A stretch of 64,000 bases of DNA from Formosa haliotis (GCF_001685485.1 NZ_BDEL01000001.1:4065501-4129500); one strand, 5' to 3'. Positions 19,672 through 28,853 are shown, counted from the stretch's first letter. Numbers and translations are program-made. Notes: a model not told the origin generated them from the letters alone.

Positions 19672-20406
19672 ATGGATTACGATAAGATCTTTTTATCGGT
19701 CTTAGTTTTACTTGTATTTGTAAATGTTATTGCTGAAGTTAGTCAGAATTCTATGCTTACTCAGATAACAAATGCATTATTTGTACCCTTATTCGTCGTT
19801 GTTTATCTGTTGAATGCGGCACACCTAAGTGTCTTTTTAATTTCGTTTTTAAGCTTTTCTTTTTTAGGAGATGTCACATCGGTATACTATCAAAACAGTC
19901 ATGTTTTAAAAAGTTCAAACTTGTTTTATTTTTTAAGCTATTTAAGTTTATTAGGTATTGTAGCTCCTAAATTTAAAGGCATACAATTTGGCAAACTAAT
20001 TGGTGGGTATTTGCTAATAGTATTCCTTATTAATGCCTATTTAATGTTTCAGTTATATATGGTTTTAGAAGATGTAATTTTTGAACCTGATGAACTCACC
20101 TTTTTTGCCTTAAGGAATATAACTTTAATTGTTTTAGGATTTGTGTCTTTTGCTGTGTATTTAAATTCAGATTCTAGTGCCTCTATACTCTGTTTGGTAA
20201 TGTCTATTTGTCTTATCTTTTCAGAAGTTCTATTCTATATTAGAAACTATTATATTTCCGATTGGACTTTGGTGTTATTAGACCGTAGTTTATACGGCTT
20301 AAGTTTAGCATGTTTATATTACTATATGAAAGAACTGACGTCTATCTCGTCTACAAAGATGAAAAAGGGACCCGTACAATCAGAACACCGTATTACACAA
20401 TTATAG
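19672..20406 (+). CDS. Multi-pass membrane protein, third and most diverged paralog
   Basis: The protein has 244 residues from the ATG at 19672. The open frame reaches ATG 19621, but that ATG lies inside a TATGTTTG promoter match (19620-19627), and the added 17 residues are not membrane-like at the start. It keeps the helix pattern and the block CLIFSEVLFYIRNYY, matching SEVIQYAFFY of its neighbours. FLSFSFLGDVTSV contains an LGD motif that is suggestive of YhhN proteins. The last 14 bases overlap the end of the convergent metallophosphatase gene. The function is unknown. Confidence 0.82.
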   Translation: MDYDKIFLSVLVLLVFVNVIAEVSQNSMLTQITNALFVPLFVVVYLLNAAHLSVFLISFLSFSFLGDVTSVYYQNSHVLKSSNLFYFLSYLSLLGIVAPKFKGIQFGKLIGGYLLIVFLINAYLMFQLYMVLEDVIFEPDELTFFALRNITLIVLGFVSFAVYLNSDSSASILCLVMSICLIFSEVLFYIRNYYISDWTLVLLDRSLYGLSLACLYYYMKELTSISSTKMKKGPVQSEHRITQL

Positions 20407-21307
20407 AGGTGCCATCCGCGGCTTTATTTTTATTAGAGTCGAAGTAAAAGTCTATTTTTCCAAGGTTAATACCATAACAACCAACTTGATTTACCAGCAT
20501 GTTTTGTCCTTCAATATTTTTAACTATTGTAGGTTTTGGTAAAAATGTATGTGTGTGGCCACCAATAATTAAATCGATGTTTTTTGTTGCCGCCGCAAGT
20601 TTTAAATCGCTTATTTTTCCTTCAAAGCCGTATTTATATCCCAAATGCGATAGGCAAATAATTAAATCGCAATGCTCTTGATCTTTTAAAATCCGTGTCA
20701 TTTCTTGTGCTGTTTCAACCGGATCTAGATATTTTGTTTCCTTATACATGGCCGGATCTACCAAGCCTTGTAATTCTATACCTAAACCAAAAACTCCAAT
20801 CTTAATGCCGTCTTTTACAAAAATTTTATACGGTTTGGTGTGGGTGTCCATAGCCGTGTTAGAGAAATCGTAGTTAGAAATAAGAAATGGAAATTCGGCA
20901 TGAGGCAACTGTGCATATAATCCGTCTACACCATTGTCGAAATCGTGATTCCCAATAGTAGCTGCATCATACTTTAGTTTACTCATTAATTTAAATTCCA
21001 GTTCACCTCCATAAAAGTTGAAATAAGGTGTGCCTTGAAAAATATCACCTGCATCTAAAAGAAGCGTATTTGGGTTTTCGGCACGAATACCATCAATTAA
21101 ACTAGCGCGTTTGGCTACTCCACCTTTATTAGCCATAGTGCCTTCGTTAGGGCCGAATGGATCGATATGGCTATGTACATCGTTAGTATGTAAAATGGTG
21201 ATTTTTTTTGTTTTAGGAGCCGTTGTAAACGACGTTAGGCTTAGTCCACCTAAAGCAACCAAAGACGTCGCCACTGTAGATTGTTGTAAAAAGTCTCTAC
21301 GTTTCAT
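20393..21307 (-). CDS. Tat-exported metallophosphatase, catalytic half of a split 5'-nucleotidase
   Basis: The 304-residue protein has a twin-arginine signal, MKRRDFLQQ, followed by a hydrophobic stretch (about 12-30). The calcineurin-like metallophosphatase motifs are complete: ILHTNDVHSHID, LLDAGDIFQG, ATIGNHDFDNG, LSHLGY and GGHTHTF. These coordinate two metal ions for phosphate ester hydrolysis, as in UshA. The C-terminal substrate-binding domain of UshA is missing here and is encoded by the separate upstream gene, 12 bases away. Folding with its metals in the cytoplasm before Tat export would explain the different export signals of the two halves. Confidence 0.93.
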   Translation of the reverse strand: MKRRDFLQQSTVATSLVALGGLSLTSFTTAPKTKKITILHTNDVHSHIDPFGPNEGTMANKGGVAKRASLIDGIRAENPNTLLLDAGDIFQGTPYFNFYGGELEFKLMSKLKYDAATIGNHDFDNGVDGLYAQLPHAEFPFLISNYDFSNTAMDTHTKPYKIFVKDGIKIGVFGLGIELQGLVDPAMYKETKYLDPVETAQEMTRILKDQEHCDLIICLSHLGYKYGFEGKISDLKLAAATKNIDLIIGGHTHTFLPKPTIVKNIEGQNMLVNQVGCYGINLGKIDFYFDSNKNKAADGTSIIV

Positions 21308-21319
21308 AACACTTGTAAT

Positions 21320-22078
21320 TTAATTTATTTGAATAAACCTGTCGTCTCTAACCGGGTTAATAGTATCTACTTTAGTAAAGTAATCTATAAGCGCATTTCT
21401 TACTTTATAATCTAAGACATAAACACTGTCGTTTGGTTTAAAAAACGTCATGTGGTCGCCTCCATTATAGAGGTAATCGTTTGTTACCACGTAATAGGTT
21501 TTTGTTTCATCTACAGGTTTTCCGTTAACTGTAGCCTCAACAATATCGTATTTAGAATCTAGAGCTAATTTAATTCGCGATACGGGATGTGCCAATCTTT
21601 TTTCGCTTAAATATTTAAAGGCTTCGTTTACGTTTTTACCTTTTATGGCAACAACAACAATACTATTTTCAAAAGGCATAAGCTCAAAAGCAGTGTTTAA
21701 TGTAATATTACCTTTAGATATAGGAGCGCGAATACTACCGTGATTTAGAAGTACAAAATCGATGTCTTTCCCTGTTCTGCTATGAAATACAGGATTAGAT
21801 TGTTCGTAAATAATATCGGCCATCAAGTTACCAATTGCAGTATTGAATTGGCCATTATCTTTGGCATAGTAATCTGGAGAATATGCTAAAACGCTATCTA
21901 ATTCTTTAACTACGTGGTCGTGATAAGGTTTTATAAAGGCATTAATGGCTTCATCTGATTTTAAATTCTCTGAAATAGGAATTTGTTCGCCTTCAATTTT
22001 TGCCAGATTTAAAGTATGTGTTTTACAACTTGCTAAAAAAACGAGTAATACACCAACAATTAATTGTTTAAAAATCAT
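21320..22078 (-). CDS. Lipoprotein with 5'-nucleotidase C-terminal (specificity) domain
   Basis: The 252-residue protein has a lipoprotein signal ending LASC (Cys18). The rest matches the 5_nucleotid_C domain: NLMADIIYEQ, DFVLLNHGSIRAPISKG, LMPFENSIVVVAIKG and TNDYLYNGGDHMTFF. In UshA-type enzymes this domain binds the nucleoside and swings over the catalytic site. It lies directly upstream of the Tat-dependent metallophosphatase, so the two probably assemble in the envelope to a functional 5'-nucleotidase that scavenges extracellular nucleotides. Confidence 0.93.
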   Translation of the reverse strand: MIFKQLIVGVLLVFLASCKTHTLNLAKIEGEQIPISENLKSDEAINAFIKPYHDHVVKELDSVLAYSPDYYAKDNGQFNTAIGNLMADIIYEQSNPVFHSRTGKDIDFVLLNHGSIRAPISKGNITLNTAFELMPFENSIVVVAIKGKNVNEAFKYLSEKRLAHPVSRIKLALDSKYDIVEATVNGKPVDETKTYYVVTNDYLYNGGDHMTFFKPNDSVYVLDYKVRNALIDYFTKVDTINPVRDDRFIQIN

Positions 22079-22122
22079 AATTAAACTTATAAAATATAAT
22101 GAAGTATGCTTATAGTTTTTGC

Positions 22123-22130
22123 TACATTTG
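22123..22130 (+). promoter_or_regulatory. -7 promoter box ahead of the 22150 gene and dapA
   Basis: TACATTTG is a perfect TAnnTTTG, 20 bases before the ATG at 22150. It would drive the 22150 gene and dapA. Confidence 0.55.
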
Positions 22131-22149
22131 CACCAAAGTTTAAAGATAA

Positions 22150-22668
22150 ATGATTTTAAAGGGTTTTAGGGAAAAATCTAATAAAAAGTATTTTAATAAA
22201 TTGTTAGCAAATCACAGTGTTTCTAACGCTTCAAAACCTATTGAGAGTTTGGGAGTTATATTGAATATAGATGAGTTTCCCGATGTTGAATCTTTAGAAT
22301 CCTTGTCGAAACTTTTAAATGTTAAACCTAATAAATTTCAATTAATACAGTTTTCAACGGCGAATAAGGTGCAAGATGTAACAGAAGTTTCATGGTATTC
22401 GGCAAAAGATATTGGTTGGAAAGGCACAATAAAAGATGGTGAATTACAGGCCTTCTTAAATACAAATTTTGATGCACTTGTAAGTTATTATACAGATGAT
22501 AATTTAGATTTAAAAGTGCTTACAGCCGCATCGAAAGCCGATTTTAAAATAGGAATTTTACAAGAAGAACAACGGTTAAACGATTTAATAATTAATGTAA
22601 ATCCGGAAGCCATAGAGGTATTTAAAAGTGAGCTTTTAAAATACTTAAGTATATTAAATAGAATTTAA
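22150..22668 (+). CDS. Conserved flavobacterial protein of unknown function upstream of dapA
   Basis: The 172-residue soluble protein has no signal peptide or membrane segment. It has a basic N-terminus ([13 protein letters not shown]), a predicted alpha/beta arrangement and a [11 protein letters not shown] block near 80-90. I recall it as a protein commonly located just upstream of dapA in this family (possibly the DUF6913 group), but I assign no function. It ends four bases before dapA, so the two are co-transcribed. Confidence 0.8.
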   Translation: MILKGFREKSNKKYFNKLLANHSVSNASKPIESLGVILNIDEFPDVESLESLSKLLNVKPNKFQLIQFSTANKVQDVTEVSWYSAKDIGWKGTIKDGELQAFLNTNFDALVSYYTDDNLDLKVLTAASKADFKIGILQEEQRLNDLIINVNPEAIEVFKSELLKYLSILNRI

Positions 22669-22672
22669 AAAG

Positions 22673-23551
22673 ATGAATAGTAAATTAATGGGTACTGGAG
22701 TTGCTCTAGTTACACCTTTTAAGGCAGATCTAAGTGTAGATCACGATGCATTAACACAAATTGTTAATTTTAATATTGAAAACGGTACCAATTATTTAGT
22801 TATAAGTGGCACAACTGGAGAAAGTGTAACGGTTACTAAAGACGAAAAGAAAGCTATCATAAAAACGGTTTCTGAAGCCAATAACGGGCGTGTGCCATTA
22901 GTTTTAGGAATTGGTGGAAATAATACTGCAGCTGTAATTGAAGAAATTAAAGCTACAGATTTAAGTGCTTTTGAAGCCATTCTTTCGGTTTCTCCTTATT
23001 ATAGTAAACCAACTCAAGAAGGGGTTTATCAGCATTTTAAAGCCATTTCAGAGGCTTGCCCAATTTCAATTATATTATATAATGTACCAGGAAGAACGGC
23101 TTCTAATATGTTGCCAGAAACAACATTAAGACTTGCAAACGATTGTAAAAATATTGTAGGTGTTAAAGAAGCTGGTAATAATATTGGGCAGTATTTAAAG
23201 CTATTAAAAGATAAACCAGAAGATTTTTTAATTATTTCTGGCGACGACGATTTAGCTTTAGGAGTTATTTTAGCTGGTGGTGCTGGTGTTATTTCGGTAA
23301 TTGGCCAAGCCTTTCCGGCAGAGTTTTCTAAAATGATTCAATTAGGATTAGAAGGAAAAGCTAAAGAAGCGTACGCGATTCATTATAAATTAATGGATGT
23401 TATTGGTTATATTTTTGAAGAAAATAATCCGTCGGGAATTAAAGCTGTTTTTGAAGCTTTAAACTTGTGCCGAGCCAGTGTAAGATTGCCATTGGTAGAA
23501 GCAACTTCTGGGTTGAAAGATAAAATTAAAGCGTTTGTAGATACGTTTTAA
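22673..23551 (+). CDS. dapA: 4-hydroxy-tetrahydrodipicolinate synthase
   Basis: DapA condenses pyruvate with aspartate semialdehyde, the committing step to diaminopimelate and lysine. The 292-residue TIM barrel shows [12 protein letters not shown] (about 44-55), the catalytic Tyr in [10 protein letters not shown] and the Schiff-base Lys in [10 protein letters not shown] (about 164). GDDDLALG follows. It works in the same pathway as dapF at 4.9 kb. It is co-transcribed with the small protein upstream. A weak GC-rich hairpin at 23566-23592 after the stop may end transcription. Confidence 0.97.
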   Translation: MNSKLMGTGVALVTPFKADLSVDHDALTQIVNFNIENGTNYLVISGTTGESVTVTKDEKKAIIKTVSEANNGRVPLVLGIGGNNTAAVIEEIKATDLSAFEAILSVSPYYSKPTQEGVYQHFKAISEACPISIILYNVPGRTASNMLPETTLRLANDCKNIVGVKEAGNNIGQYLKLLKDKPEDFLIISGDDDLALGVILAGGAGVISVIGQAFPAEFSKMIQLGLEGKAKEAYAIHYKLMDVIGYIFEENNPSGIKAVFEALNLCRASVRLPLVEATSGLKDKIKAFVDTF

Positions 23552-23705
23552 TTTAATATAAATGGGCGCGTGTTTACCTAGTAAGCATGCGCATGATTTT
23601 TAGGAATAGTTTCAAAAGTTAAAAATTACTTAAAGCTAATTGTAACCTAATTACATCCTTTATTTTAGCTGAAAAATATTATTTTTAAAATCAATTAGAA
23701 TAGCT

Positions 23706-23713
23706 TAATTTTG
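23706..23713 (+). promoter_or_regulatory. -7 promoter box of the bamD operon
   Basis: TAATTTTG is a perfect consensus match, 18 bases before the bamD ATG at 23731. Confidence 0.55.
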
Positions 23714-23730
23714 CATTCTGTTTAAAAACT

Positions 23731-24531
23731 ATGAGGAAATTTTTATACGTATTATTAGCATGCTTTGTTTTAAGTTCATGTAGTGAATATCAAAAGACAC
23801 TTAAAGCACAAGATGTTGGAGCGAAGTTTAAATTAGGAGAAGAACTTTATAATCAAGGTAGTTTTTCTAAAGCAAACAGGTTGTTTTCTCAAATTGTACC
23901 AAGTTACCGTGGTAAGCCACAAGCCGAGAAGTTAATGTATATGTACGCTAAGTCGTACTACGAAATGAAAGAATATAAAATTTCTGGCTATCAGTTTGAG
24001 CGTTTTGTAGATTCGTATCCTAAAAGTGAAAAGCTAGAAGAGGCTGCTTTTCTAGGCGCTAAGAGTTATTATTTTGAATCTCCAGTGTATTCTAAAGATC
24101 AAGAGGATACCAGAACAGCAATAGAGAAGTTACAATTGTTTATTAATAGGTTTCCAAAATCAGAGTATTTAAGCGAAGCGAGTGGTTATATACAAGAATT
24201 AGATGCAAAATTGGAGCGTAAAGCATACGAAATTGCAAAACAATATAATACGATTTCAGATTATCAAGCGGCCATAAAATCGTTCGATAATTTTTTATTC
24301 GAATTCCCTGGTTCTTCATTACGTGAGGATGCCATGTATTACAAATTAGATGCATCGTATAAATTAGCAATGAATAGCGTTGAGCGTAAAAAACAACAAC
24401 GATTAGAAGCCGCAGACGAAAACTATCAAGTATTAAAAAATAGTTTTGCTGAGACTCAATATTCAGAACAAATAGATAAGTTGCACGCAGAAATAGTAGA
24501 AGAATTAAAAAAATACAGCACTAAAAGTTAA
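23731..24531 (+). CDS. bamD: Outer membrane assembly lipoprotein BamD
   Basis: BamD is the essential lipoprotein partner of BamA in inserting beta-barrel proteins. The signal peptide ends LSSC (Cys17). The mature part is built of TPR-like helix pairs, for example NQGSFSKANRLFSQIVPSY, MKEYKISGYQFERFVDSYP and QAAIKSFDNFLFEFPGS. The length of 266 is close to that of E. coli BamD (245). It heads a tight run of bamD, the omega-like rpoZ, coaBC and the DUF4835 gene, an arrangement typical of Flavobacteriaceae. Confidence 0.94.
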   Translation: MRKFLYVLLACFVLSSCSEYQKTLKAQDVGAKFKLGEELYNQGSFSKANRLFSQIVPSYRGKPQAEKLMYMYAKSYYEMKEYKISGYQFERFVDSYPKSEKLEEAAFLGAKSYYFESPVYSKDQEDTRTAIEKLQLFINRFPKSEYLSEASGYIQELDAKLERKAYEIAKQYNTISDYQAAIKSFDNFLFEFPGSSLREDAMYYKLDASYKLAMNSVERKKQQRLEAADENYQVLKNSFAETQYSEQIDKLHAEIVEELKKYSTKS

Positions 24532-24535
24532 TATA

Positions 24536-24862
24536 ATGGATTTAAAAAAAATCAATGCTCCTGTAAATACGATAACGTATAACAGAAACAAGATAGACGA
24601 GCCGACAGGAAATATTTATGAAGCAATTTCTATTATTTCTAGACGTGCAGATCAGATTAACACTGAAATCAAAAAGGAACTAATTGAAAAATTAGAAGAA
24701 TTTGCGACATATAACGATAGTTTAGAAGAAATTTTCGAAAACAAAGAACAAATAGAAGTATCTAAGTTTTACGAAAAATTACCTAAGCCACATGCTTTAG
24801 CTGTTCAAGAATGGTTAGACCATAAAGTATATTATAGAAACACTGACGAAGACGTTCAGTAA
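24536..24862 (+). CDS. rpoZ: RNA polymerase omega subunit-like protein RpoZ
   Basis: The 108-residue protein lies four bases after bamD. The N-terminal half contains NIYEAISIISRRADQINTEIK, which matches the RpoZ/Rpb6 helix that clamps the beta' C-terminus. The C-terminal half is acidic. Omega helps RNA polymerase assembly. Bacteroidota omega is diverged from E. coli, so the assignment rests on this helix and on conserved synteny with bamD and coaBC. Confidence 0.85.
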   Translation: MDLKKINAPVNTITYNRNKIDEPTGNIYEAISIISRRADQINTEIKKELIEKLEEFATYNDSLEEIFENKEQIEVSKFYEKLPKPHALAVQEWLDHKVYYRNTDEDVQ

Positions 24863-24872
24863 CATATAGGCT

Positions 24873-26084
24873 ATGTCAATATTAAGCGGCAAAAACATAC
24901 TGTTAGGCATTAGTGCTGGTATAGCGGCTTATAAGACGGCTTCATTAGTAAGGTTATTAGTAAAAGCAGGTGCAGACGTAAAAGTGGTCATGTCACCTGC
25001 TTCTTTAGATTTTGTAACTCCTTTAACCTTATCTACACTATCAAAACATCCTGTTGTATCTTCTTTTTATAATGAAGACGACGAGAGTGCCGTGTGGAAC
25101 AGTCATGTCGAATTAGGACTGTGGGCAGATCTCTTTATTATAGCTCCGGCAACAGCCAATACCATGTCTAAAATGGCTAGCGGAACTTGCGATAATTTAT
25201 TATTAGCTACCTATCTATCTGCTAAATGTCCGGTGTATTTTGCTCCCGCGATGGATTTAGATATGTATAAGCATCCGTCTACAGCACACTCTTTTAAAAC
25301 ATTACAAAGCTTCGGAAACATAATGATTCCTGCAACTTCTGGCGAGCTAGCTAGTGGTTTAGTAGGGGAGGGGCGTATGGCAGAACCCGAAGACATCGTA
25401 TCTTTTGTAGAAAACCATATATTAGGGCAATTGCCTCTTTATGGTAAAAAGGTTATGTTAACCGCAGGTCCTACCTACGAAGCTATAGATCCAGTTCGAT
25501 TTATAGGAAATCATTCTAGTGGGAAAATGGGGTTCGAGTTGGCTGAAGTGGCCGCTAATCTTGGTGCTGAGGTGATTTTAATTTCAGGGCCAACAAATCA
25601 AACCCTACAACACAGCCGAGTAAAAATTGTACCTGTTGTTAGTGCGCAGGATATGTACGAACAAGCTCATTTATATTTTAAAACAGCAGATATTGCTATT
25701 TTAGCCGCTGCTGTTGCAGATTATAAACCAAAAGAAGTTGCACTTCAGAAAATAAAAAAGGACGATAGTACGTTAACTTTAGAGTTAGAAAAAACGAAAG
25801 ATATATTAGCATCGTTAGGCGAAATTAAATCGAATCAATTTTTAGTTGGATTTGCTTTAGAAACGCATAATGAGTTGGAGCATGCCAAGGCAAAACTAAA
25901 ACGGAAGCATTTAAACCTAATCGTTTTAAATTCTTTAAACGATAAAGGTGCCGGTTTTAAGTCAGACACCAATAAAGTAACCCTTATTGATGCCCAAGAA
26001 CATATAACAGAGTTTACTCTAAAATCGAAAGCAGACGTTGCTCAAGATATATTCAACGAAATATTAAACCAAATACATGCGTAA
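24873..26084 (+). CDS. coaBC: Bifunctional phosphopantothenoylcysteine decarboxylase/synthetase CoaBC
   Basis: CoaBC makes 4'-phosphopantetheine precursors for coenzyme A. The N-terminal flavin-dependent CoaC domain begins KNILLGISAGIAAYKTASLVR. It holds the active His in WNSHVELGLWAD and the FMN loop APATANTMSKMASG, and the proton-donor loop appears as PATSGELASGLVGEGRM. The C-terminal CoaB domain starts near 190 (KVMLTAGPTYEAIDPVR) and has NHSSGKMGFELAE and LAAAVADYKPK. The length of 403 is normal. coaE, the last step of the pathway, lies at 31.9 kb. The final codons overlap the DUF4835 gene start by eight bases. Confidence 0.97.
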   Translation: MSILSGKNILLGISAGIAAYKTASLVRLLVKAGADVKVVMSPASLDFVTPLTLSTLSKHPVVSSFYNEDDESAVWNSHVELGLWADLFIIAPATANTMSKMASGTCDNLLLATYLSAKCPVYFAPAMDLDMYKHPSTAHSFKTLQSFGNIMIPATSGELASGLVGEGRMAEPEDIVSFVENHILGQLPLYGKKVMLTAGPTYEAIDPVRFIGNHSSGKMGFELAEVAANLGAEVILISGPTNQTLQHSRVKIVPVVSAQDMYEQAHLYFKTADIAILAAAVADYKPKEVALQKIKKDDSTLTLELEKTKDILASLGEIKSNQFLVGFALETHNELEHAKAKLKRKHLNLIVLNSLNDKGAGFKSDTNKVTLIDAQEHITEFTLKSKADVAQDIFNEILNQIHA

Positions 26085-26964
26085 TTATTTATTTGTTCTT
26101 TTGTTATGTTTTTCCATGGGTATTTCTGCTCAAGAATTAACCTGTAAAGTTGTCGTAAATGCAGAGCAAACAGGTAATGAAAATGTTCAGGTATTTAAAA
26201 CCTTAGAAAAACAACTTACCGAATTTGTAAATAATACACAATGGACCTCTAGAGGGTTTAAACTACAAGAACGTATTAACTGCAGTATGGTGATTACCGT
26301 TGTAGAATATGCGAGCGATGTGTTTAAAGCAACCTTACAAGTGCAATCTTCCAGACCAGTATACGGGTCGTCTTACAGTACCCCTGTTTACAATTATAAC
26401 GATAAAGATTTTTCGTTTAGATATGTTGAATTTCAAAATTTAAATTTTAGTCCAACACAATATCAGTCAAATTTAGTGTCTGTATTAGCGTTTCATATTT
26501 ATATGATTTTAGGTATGGATGCCGATACGTTTAAACTTCGTGGAGGTGAAGAGTTTTTAAATCAAGCTCAAACCATAGTAAACTATTCGCAACAAGAAAA
26601 TTACAACGGTTGGAAATTGGAAGATGGTTTACAGTCTAGATATATGCTTATTGATAATATGCTGTCGCCTACTTTTAAAGAGTTTCGAGACGTTATGTAT
26701 GCCTATCATAGAAAAGGTTTAGATGAAATGAGTAACGATGTAAAAACTGGAAAAGAAAATATAGCATCTGCCGTAGATTTATTCGTCCCGATGAATAACC
26801 GTAGACCTAATTCTTTTTTAGTTCGTGTGTTTTTCGATGCTAAAAGTGACGAAATCGAAGATATATTCTCAGATGGCCCAAGTGTTAATGTTTCCGAACT
26901 TACCGATGTACTTAACAAAGTGGCACCAAGCTATTCCAGTAAATGGAGAAATATTAAATTTTAA
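26077..26964 (+). CDS. Exported DUF4835/PorD-like protein
   Basis: The 295-residue protein has a signal peptide at 1-18 ending GISAQ. The family pattern includes ELTCKVVVNAEQTGN, CSMVITVVEYASDVFKATLQVQSSRPVYG and YSTPVYNYNDKDFSFRYVEF. I recognise it as the Bacteroidota-specific DUF4835 family, which by my recollection is also labelled PorD in the type IX secretion literature. The role is not settled. Its position between coaBC and recN is conserved. The other T9SS-type genes in the window are at the far right end. Confidence 0.8.
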   Translation: MRNYLFVLLLCFSMGISAQELTCKVVVNAEQTGNENVQVFKTLEKQLTEFVNNTQWTSRGFKLQERINCSMVITVVEYASDVFKATLQVQSSRPVYGSSYSTPVYNYNDKDFSFRYVEFQNLNFSPTQYQSNLVSVLAFHIYMILGMDADTFKLRGGEEFLNQAQTIVNYSQQENYNGWKLEDGLQSRYMLIDNMLSPTFKEFRDVMYAYHRKGLDEMSNDVKTGKENIASAVDLFVPMNNRRPNSFLVRVFFDAKSDEIEDIFSDGPSVNVSELTDVLNKVAPSYSSKWRNIKF

Positions 26965-26996
26965 TTTGATAACAACTGAAAACTAAATTATATTTG
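26965..26996 (+). promoter_or_regulatory. Complete promoter of recN
   Basis: TTTG at 26965-26968, a 20-base spacer and TATATTTG at 26989-26996 together form the canonical Bacteroidota promoter, 30 bases upstream of the recN start. The TTTG begins at the very end of the preceding gene. Confidence 0.75.
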
Positions 26997-27026
26997 GTTT
27001 TACAATTCTAAAGCACCCTAATTACA

Positions 27027-28679
27027 TTGCTTACATCCCTATCTATAAAAAACTATGCCTTAATAGACGATCTGCAAACAGATTTTAATAAAGGCTTTAC
27101 AATAATAACTGGTGAAACCGGTGCAGGTAAATCTATATTACTAGGCGCTTTATCGCTTATTTTAGGAAAGCGCGCCGACCTGTCTTCTTTAAAAGACGAT
27201 AGCCAAAAATGCATTATAGAAGCGGTTTTCGATGTAACCAATTATAACCTTCAAGCCGTTTACCAACAAGAGGATTTAGATTACGAAGCCCAAACTATTA
27301 TTAGACGCGAAATATTACCATCTGGGAAATCGCGAGCCTTTGTTAACGACTCTCCGGTAACCCTAAGTAGTTTGCAAACTCTATGCGATCGCTTAATCGA
27401 TATTCACTCGCAACACCAAACTACGCAACTTACAGACGATGGTTTTCAGTTTCAAGTTATAGATGCTTTAGCAGAGGTTGAAGAACCTTTGGTAGCCTAT
27501 AAAGTGCAGTTAAAATCGTATAAATCGCTTCAGAAGGAATTAAAAAAGTTAGAGGATTTTCAAGCAGAAGCCAATAAAGAACACGAATACAATACCTTTT
27601 TATTACAGGAATTAATCGATGCTAAGTTGGTAGATGGTGAATTGGAAAGTTTAGAGGAGGAATACGAAACCTTAGATAATATTGAGGCGATAAAGGAGAA
27701 AATAGGTGCTTCGCATCAATTATTAAGCGACGAGCAAATAGGTGGTTTAGCTATACTAACAGAAGTTAAAGCAAACTTTAGTAAGATTGCATCGTTCTCT
27801 CAAAAATATAAAGAATTATACGACAGAATAGACAGTAGTTTTATTGAGTTGTACGATATTTTTACAGAAATAGAAGCGTCAGAAGATGCTCTAGAAGCCG
27901 ACCCGAACCGGTTAGAAGTTGTAAACAACAGGTTGCAATTGCTTCATAATTTGAAGAAAAAACACTTGGTTTTAGATATTTCAGAATTAATTAAAATTCA
28001 GAATGCTCTAGATGAAAAAGTTGGTATTACAGAAAATTTAGATAAAAATATTCAGAAATTAAAAACGAGTATCGCCAAACAGGAAACCGAATTAAATGCT
28101 TTAGCTAAAATTATTCATTCCAACCGATCGGCTGTTATTCCTACATTAAAATCGCAACTTGAAACTTTATTGTCGGAGTTAGGAATGCCTAATGCTCAAT
28201 TTAGTATCAATTTAAAAGCAGCAAGTACTTTTCATTCTAATGGGAAAGACGATTTAGAATTTTTGTTTACAGCAAATAAAGGTGGAAGTTTTAAAGCTTT
28301 AAACAAGGCCGCTTCTGGAGGAGAATTATCTCGAATTATGTTGGCAATAAAGTCGGTGTTGTCAAAATATATGCAATTACCTACCATTATGTTCGATGAA
28401 ATAGATACTGGTGTTTCTGGTGAAATATCGAACAAAATGGGCGCTATAATGAAGCAAATGAGTAAGAGTATGCAGGTTTTTGCCATTACACATTTACCAC
28501 AAGTTGCTGCAAAAGGCGATACGCATTTAAAAGTGTATAAGGAAGATATTAATCACATTACAACAACCAACTTAATTGCCATAACTGGAGAAGACCGTAT
28601 TGTAGAGATTGCGCAAATGTTGGGCGGAAAAGAGGTGTCGGCATCTGCTATTGCACATGCTAAGGAACTTTTAAACTAA
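27027..28679 (+). CDS. recN: DNA repair protein RecN
   Basis: RecN is an SMC-like ATPase that tethers broken DNA ends during recombinational repair. Walker A is in TGETGAGKSILLGALSL (about 30-46). A coiled-coil arm spans about 155-370, and the ABC signature AASGGELSRIMLAIKS and Walker B TIMFDEIDTGVSG sit near 435-480. The length of 550 equals that of E. coli RecN. The start is a TTG. The frame is closed by a stop only 18 bases upstream and no ATG fits, while the N-terminus LTSLSIKNYALIDDL is the conserved one. It has its own strong promoter. Confidence 0.96.
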   Translation: MLTSLSIKNYALIDDLQTDFNKGFTIITGETGAGKSILLGALSLILGKRADLSSLKDDSQKCIIEAVFDVTNYNLQAVYQQEDLDYEAQTIIRREILPSGKSRAFVNDSPVTLSSLQTLCDRLIDIHSQHQTTQLTDDGFQFQVIDALAEVEEPLVAYKVQLKSYKSLQKELKKLEDFQAEANKEHEYNTFLLQELIDAKLVDGELESLEEEYETLDNIEAIKEKIGASHQLLSDEQIGGLAILTEVKANFSKIASFSQKYKELYDRIDSSFIELYDIFTEIEASEDALEADPNRLEVVNNRLQLLHNLKKKHLVLDISELIKIQNALDEKVGITENLDKNIQKLKTSIAKQETELNALAKIIHSNRSAVIPTLKSQLETLLSELGMPNAQFSINLKAASTFHSNGKDDLEFLFTANKGGSFKALNKAASGGELSRIMLAIKSVLSKYMQLPTIMFDEIDTGVSGEISNKMGAIMKQMSKSMQVFAITHLPQVAAKGDTHLKVYKEDINHITTTNLIAITGEDRIVEIAQMLGGKEVSASAIAHAKELLN

Positions 28680-28691
28680 CTCACTTTTAAA

Positions 28692-28853
28692 ATGAAAAAA
28701 TTACTTTTAGTATTGTTTTTTGGTTGTGCGTTATTAGGGTTTTTAGCTTGTGATTCTGATGCTGATATTTGTAGTGGTGTTTTTGTTGATGGCGAATGTG
28801 TTCCAGATTATGTGTTCCCACCAAATAATGCCATACATGAAGATGTAAAATAG
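28692..28853 (+). CDS. Small 53-residue lipoprotein
   Basis: This short gene begins 12 bases after the recN stop. It has a Lys-rich start (MKKLLLVLFFG), a hydrophobic core and a lipobox-like GFLAC with Cys20. The mature peptide is 34 residues, acidic after the Cys (CDSDAD), with two further cysteines (Cys27, Cys36) in DICSGVFVDGECVPDY that could form a disulfide. Codon use and signal architecture look real. I know no family. It is probably co-transcribed with recN. Confidence 0.7.
   Translation: MKKLLLVLFFGCALLGFLACDSDADICSGVFVDGECVPDYVFPPNNAIHEDVK

Noticed and set aside
23566..23592. GC-rich hairpin after dapA as a terminator or attenuator
   Set aside because: Only seven pairs including one wobble, a 13-base loop, and the T-run is displaced, so it is too weak to list as a feature.
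27053..28486. Antisense open frames in recN, gyrA, clpB, clpC and other long genes
   Set aside because: They mirror the codon pattern of the real gene on the other strand and show no domain or start context.
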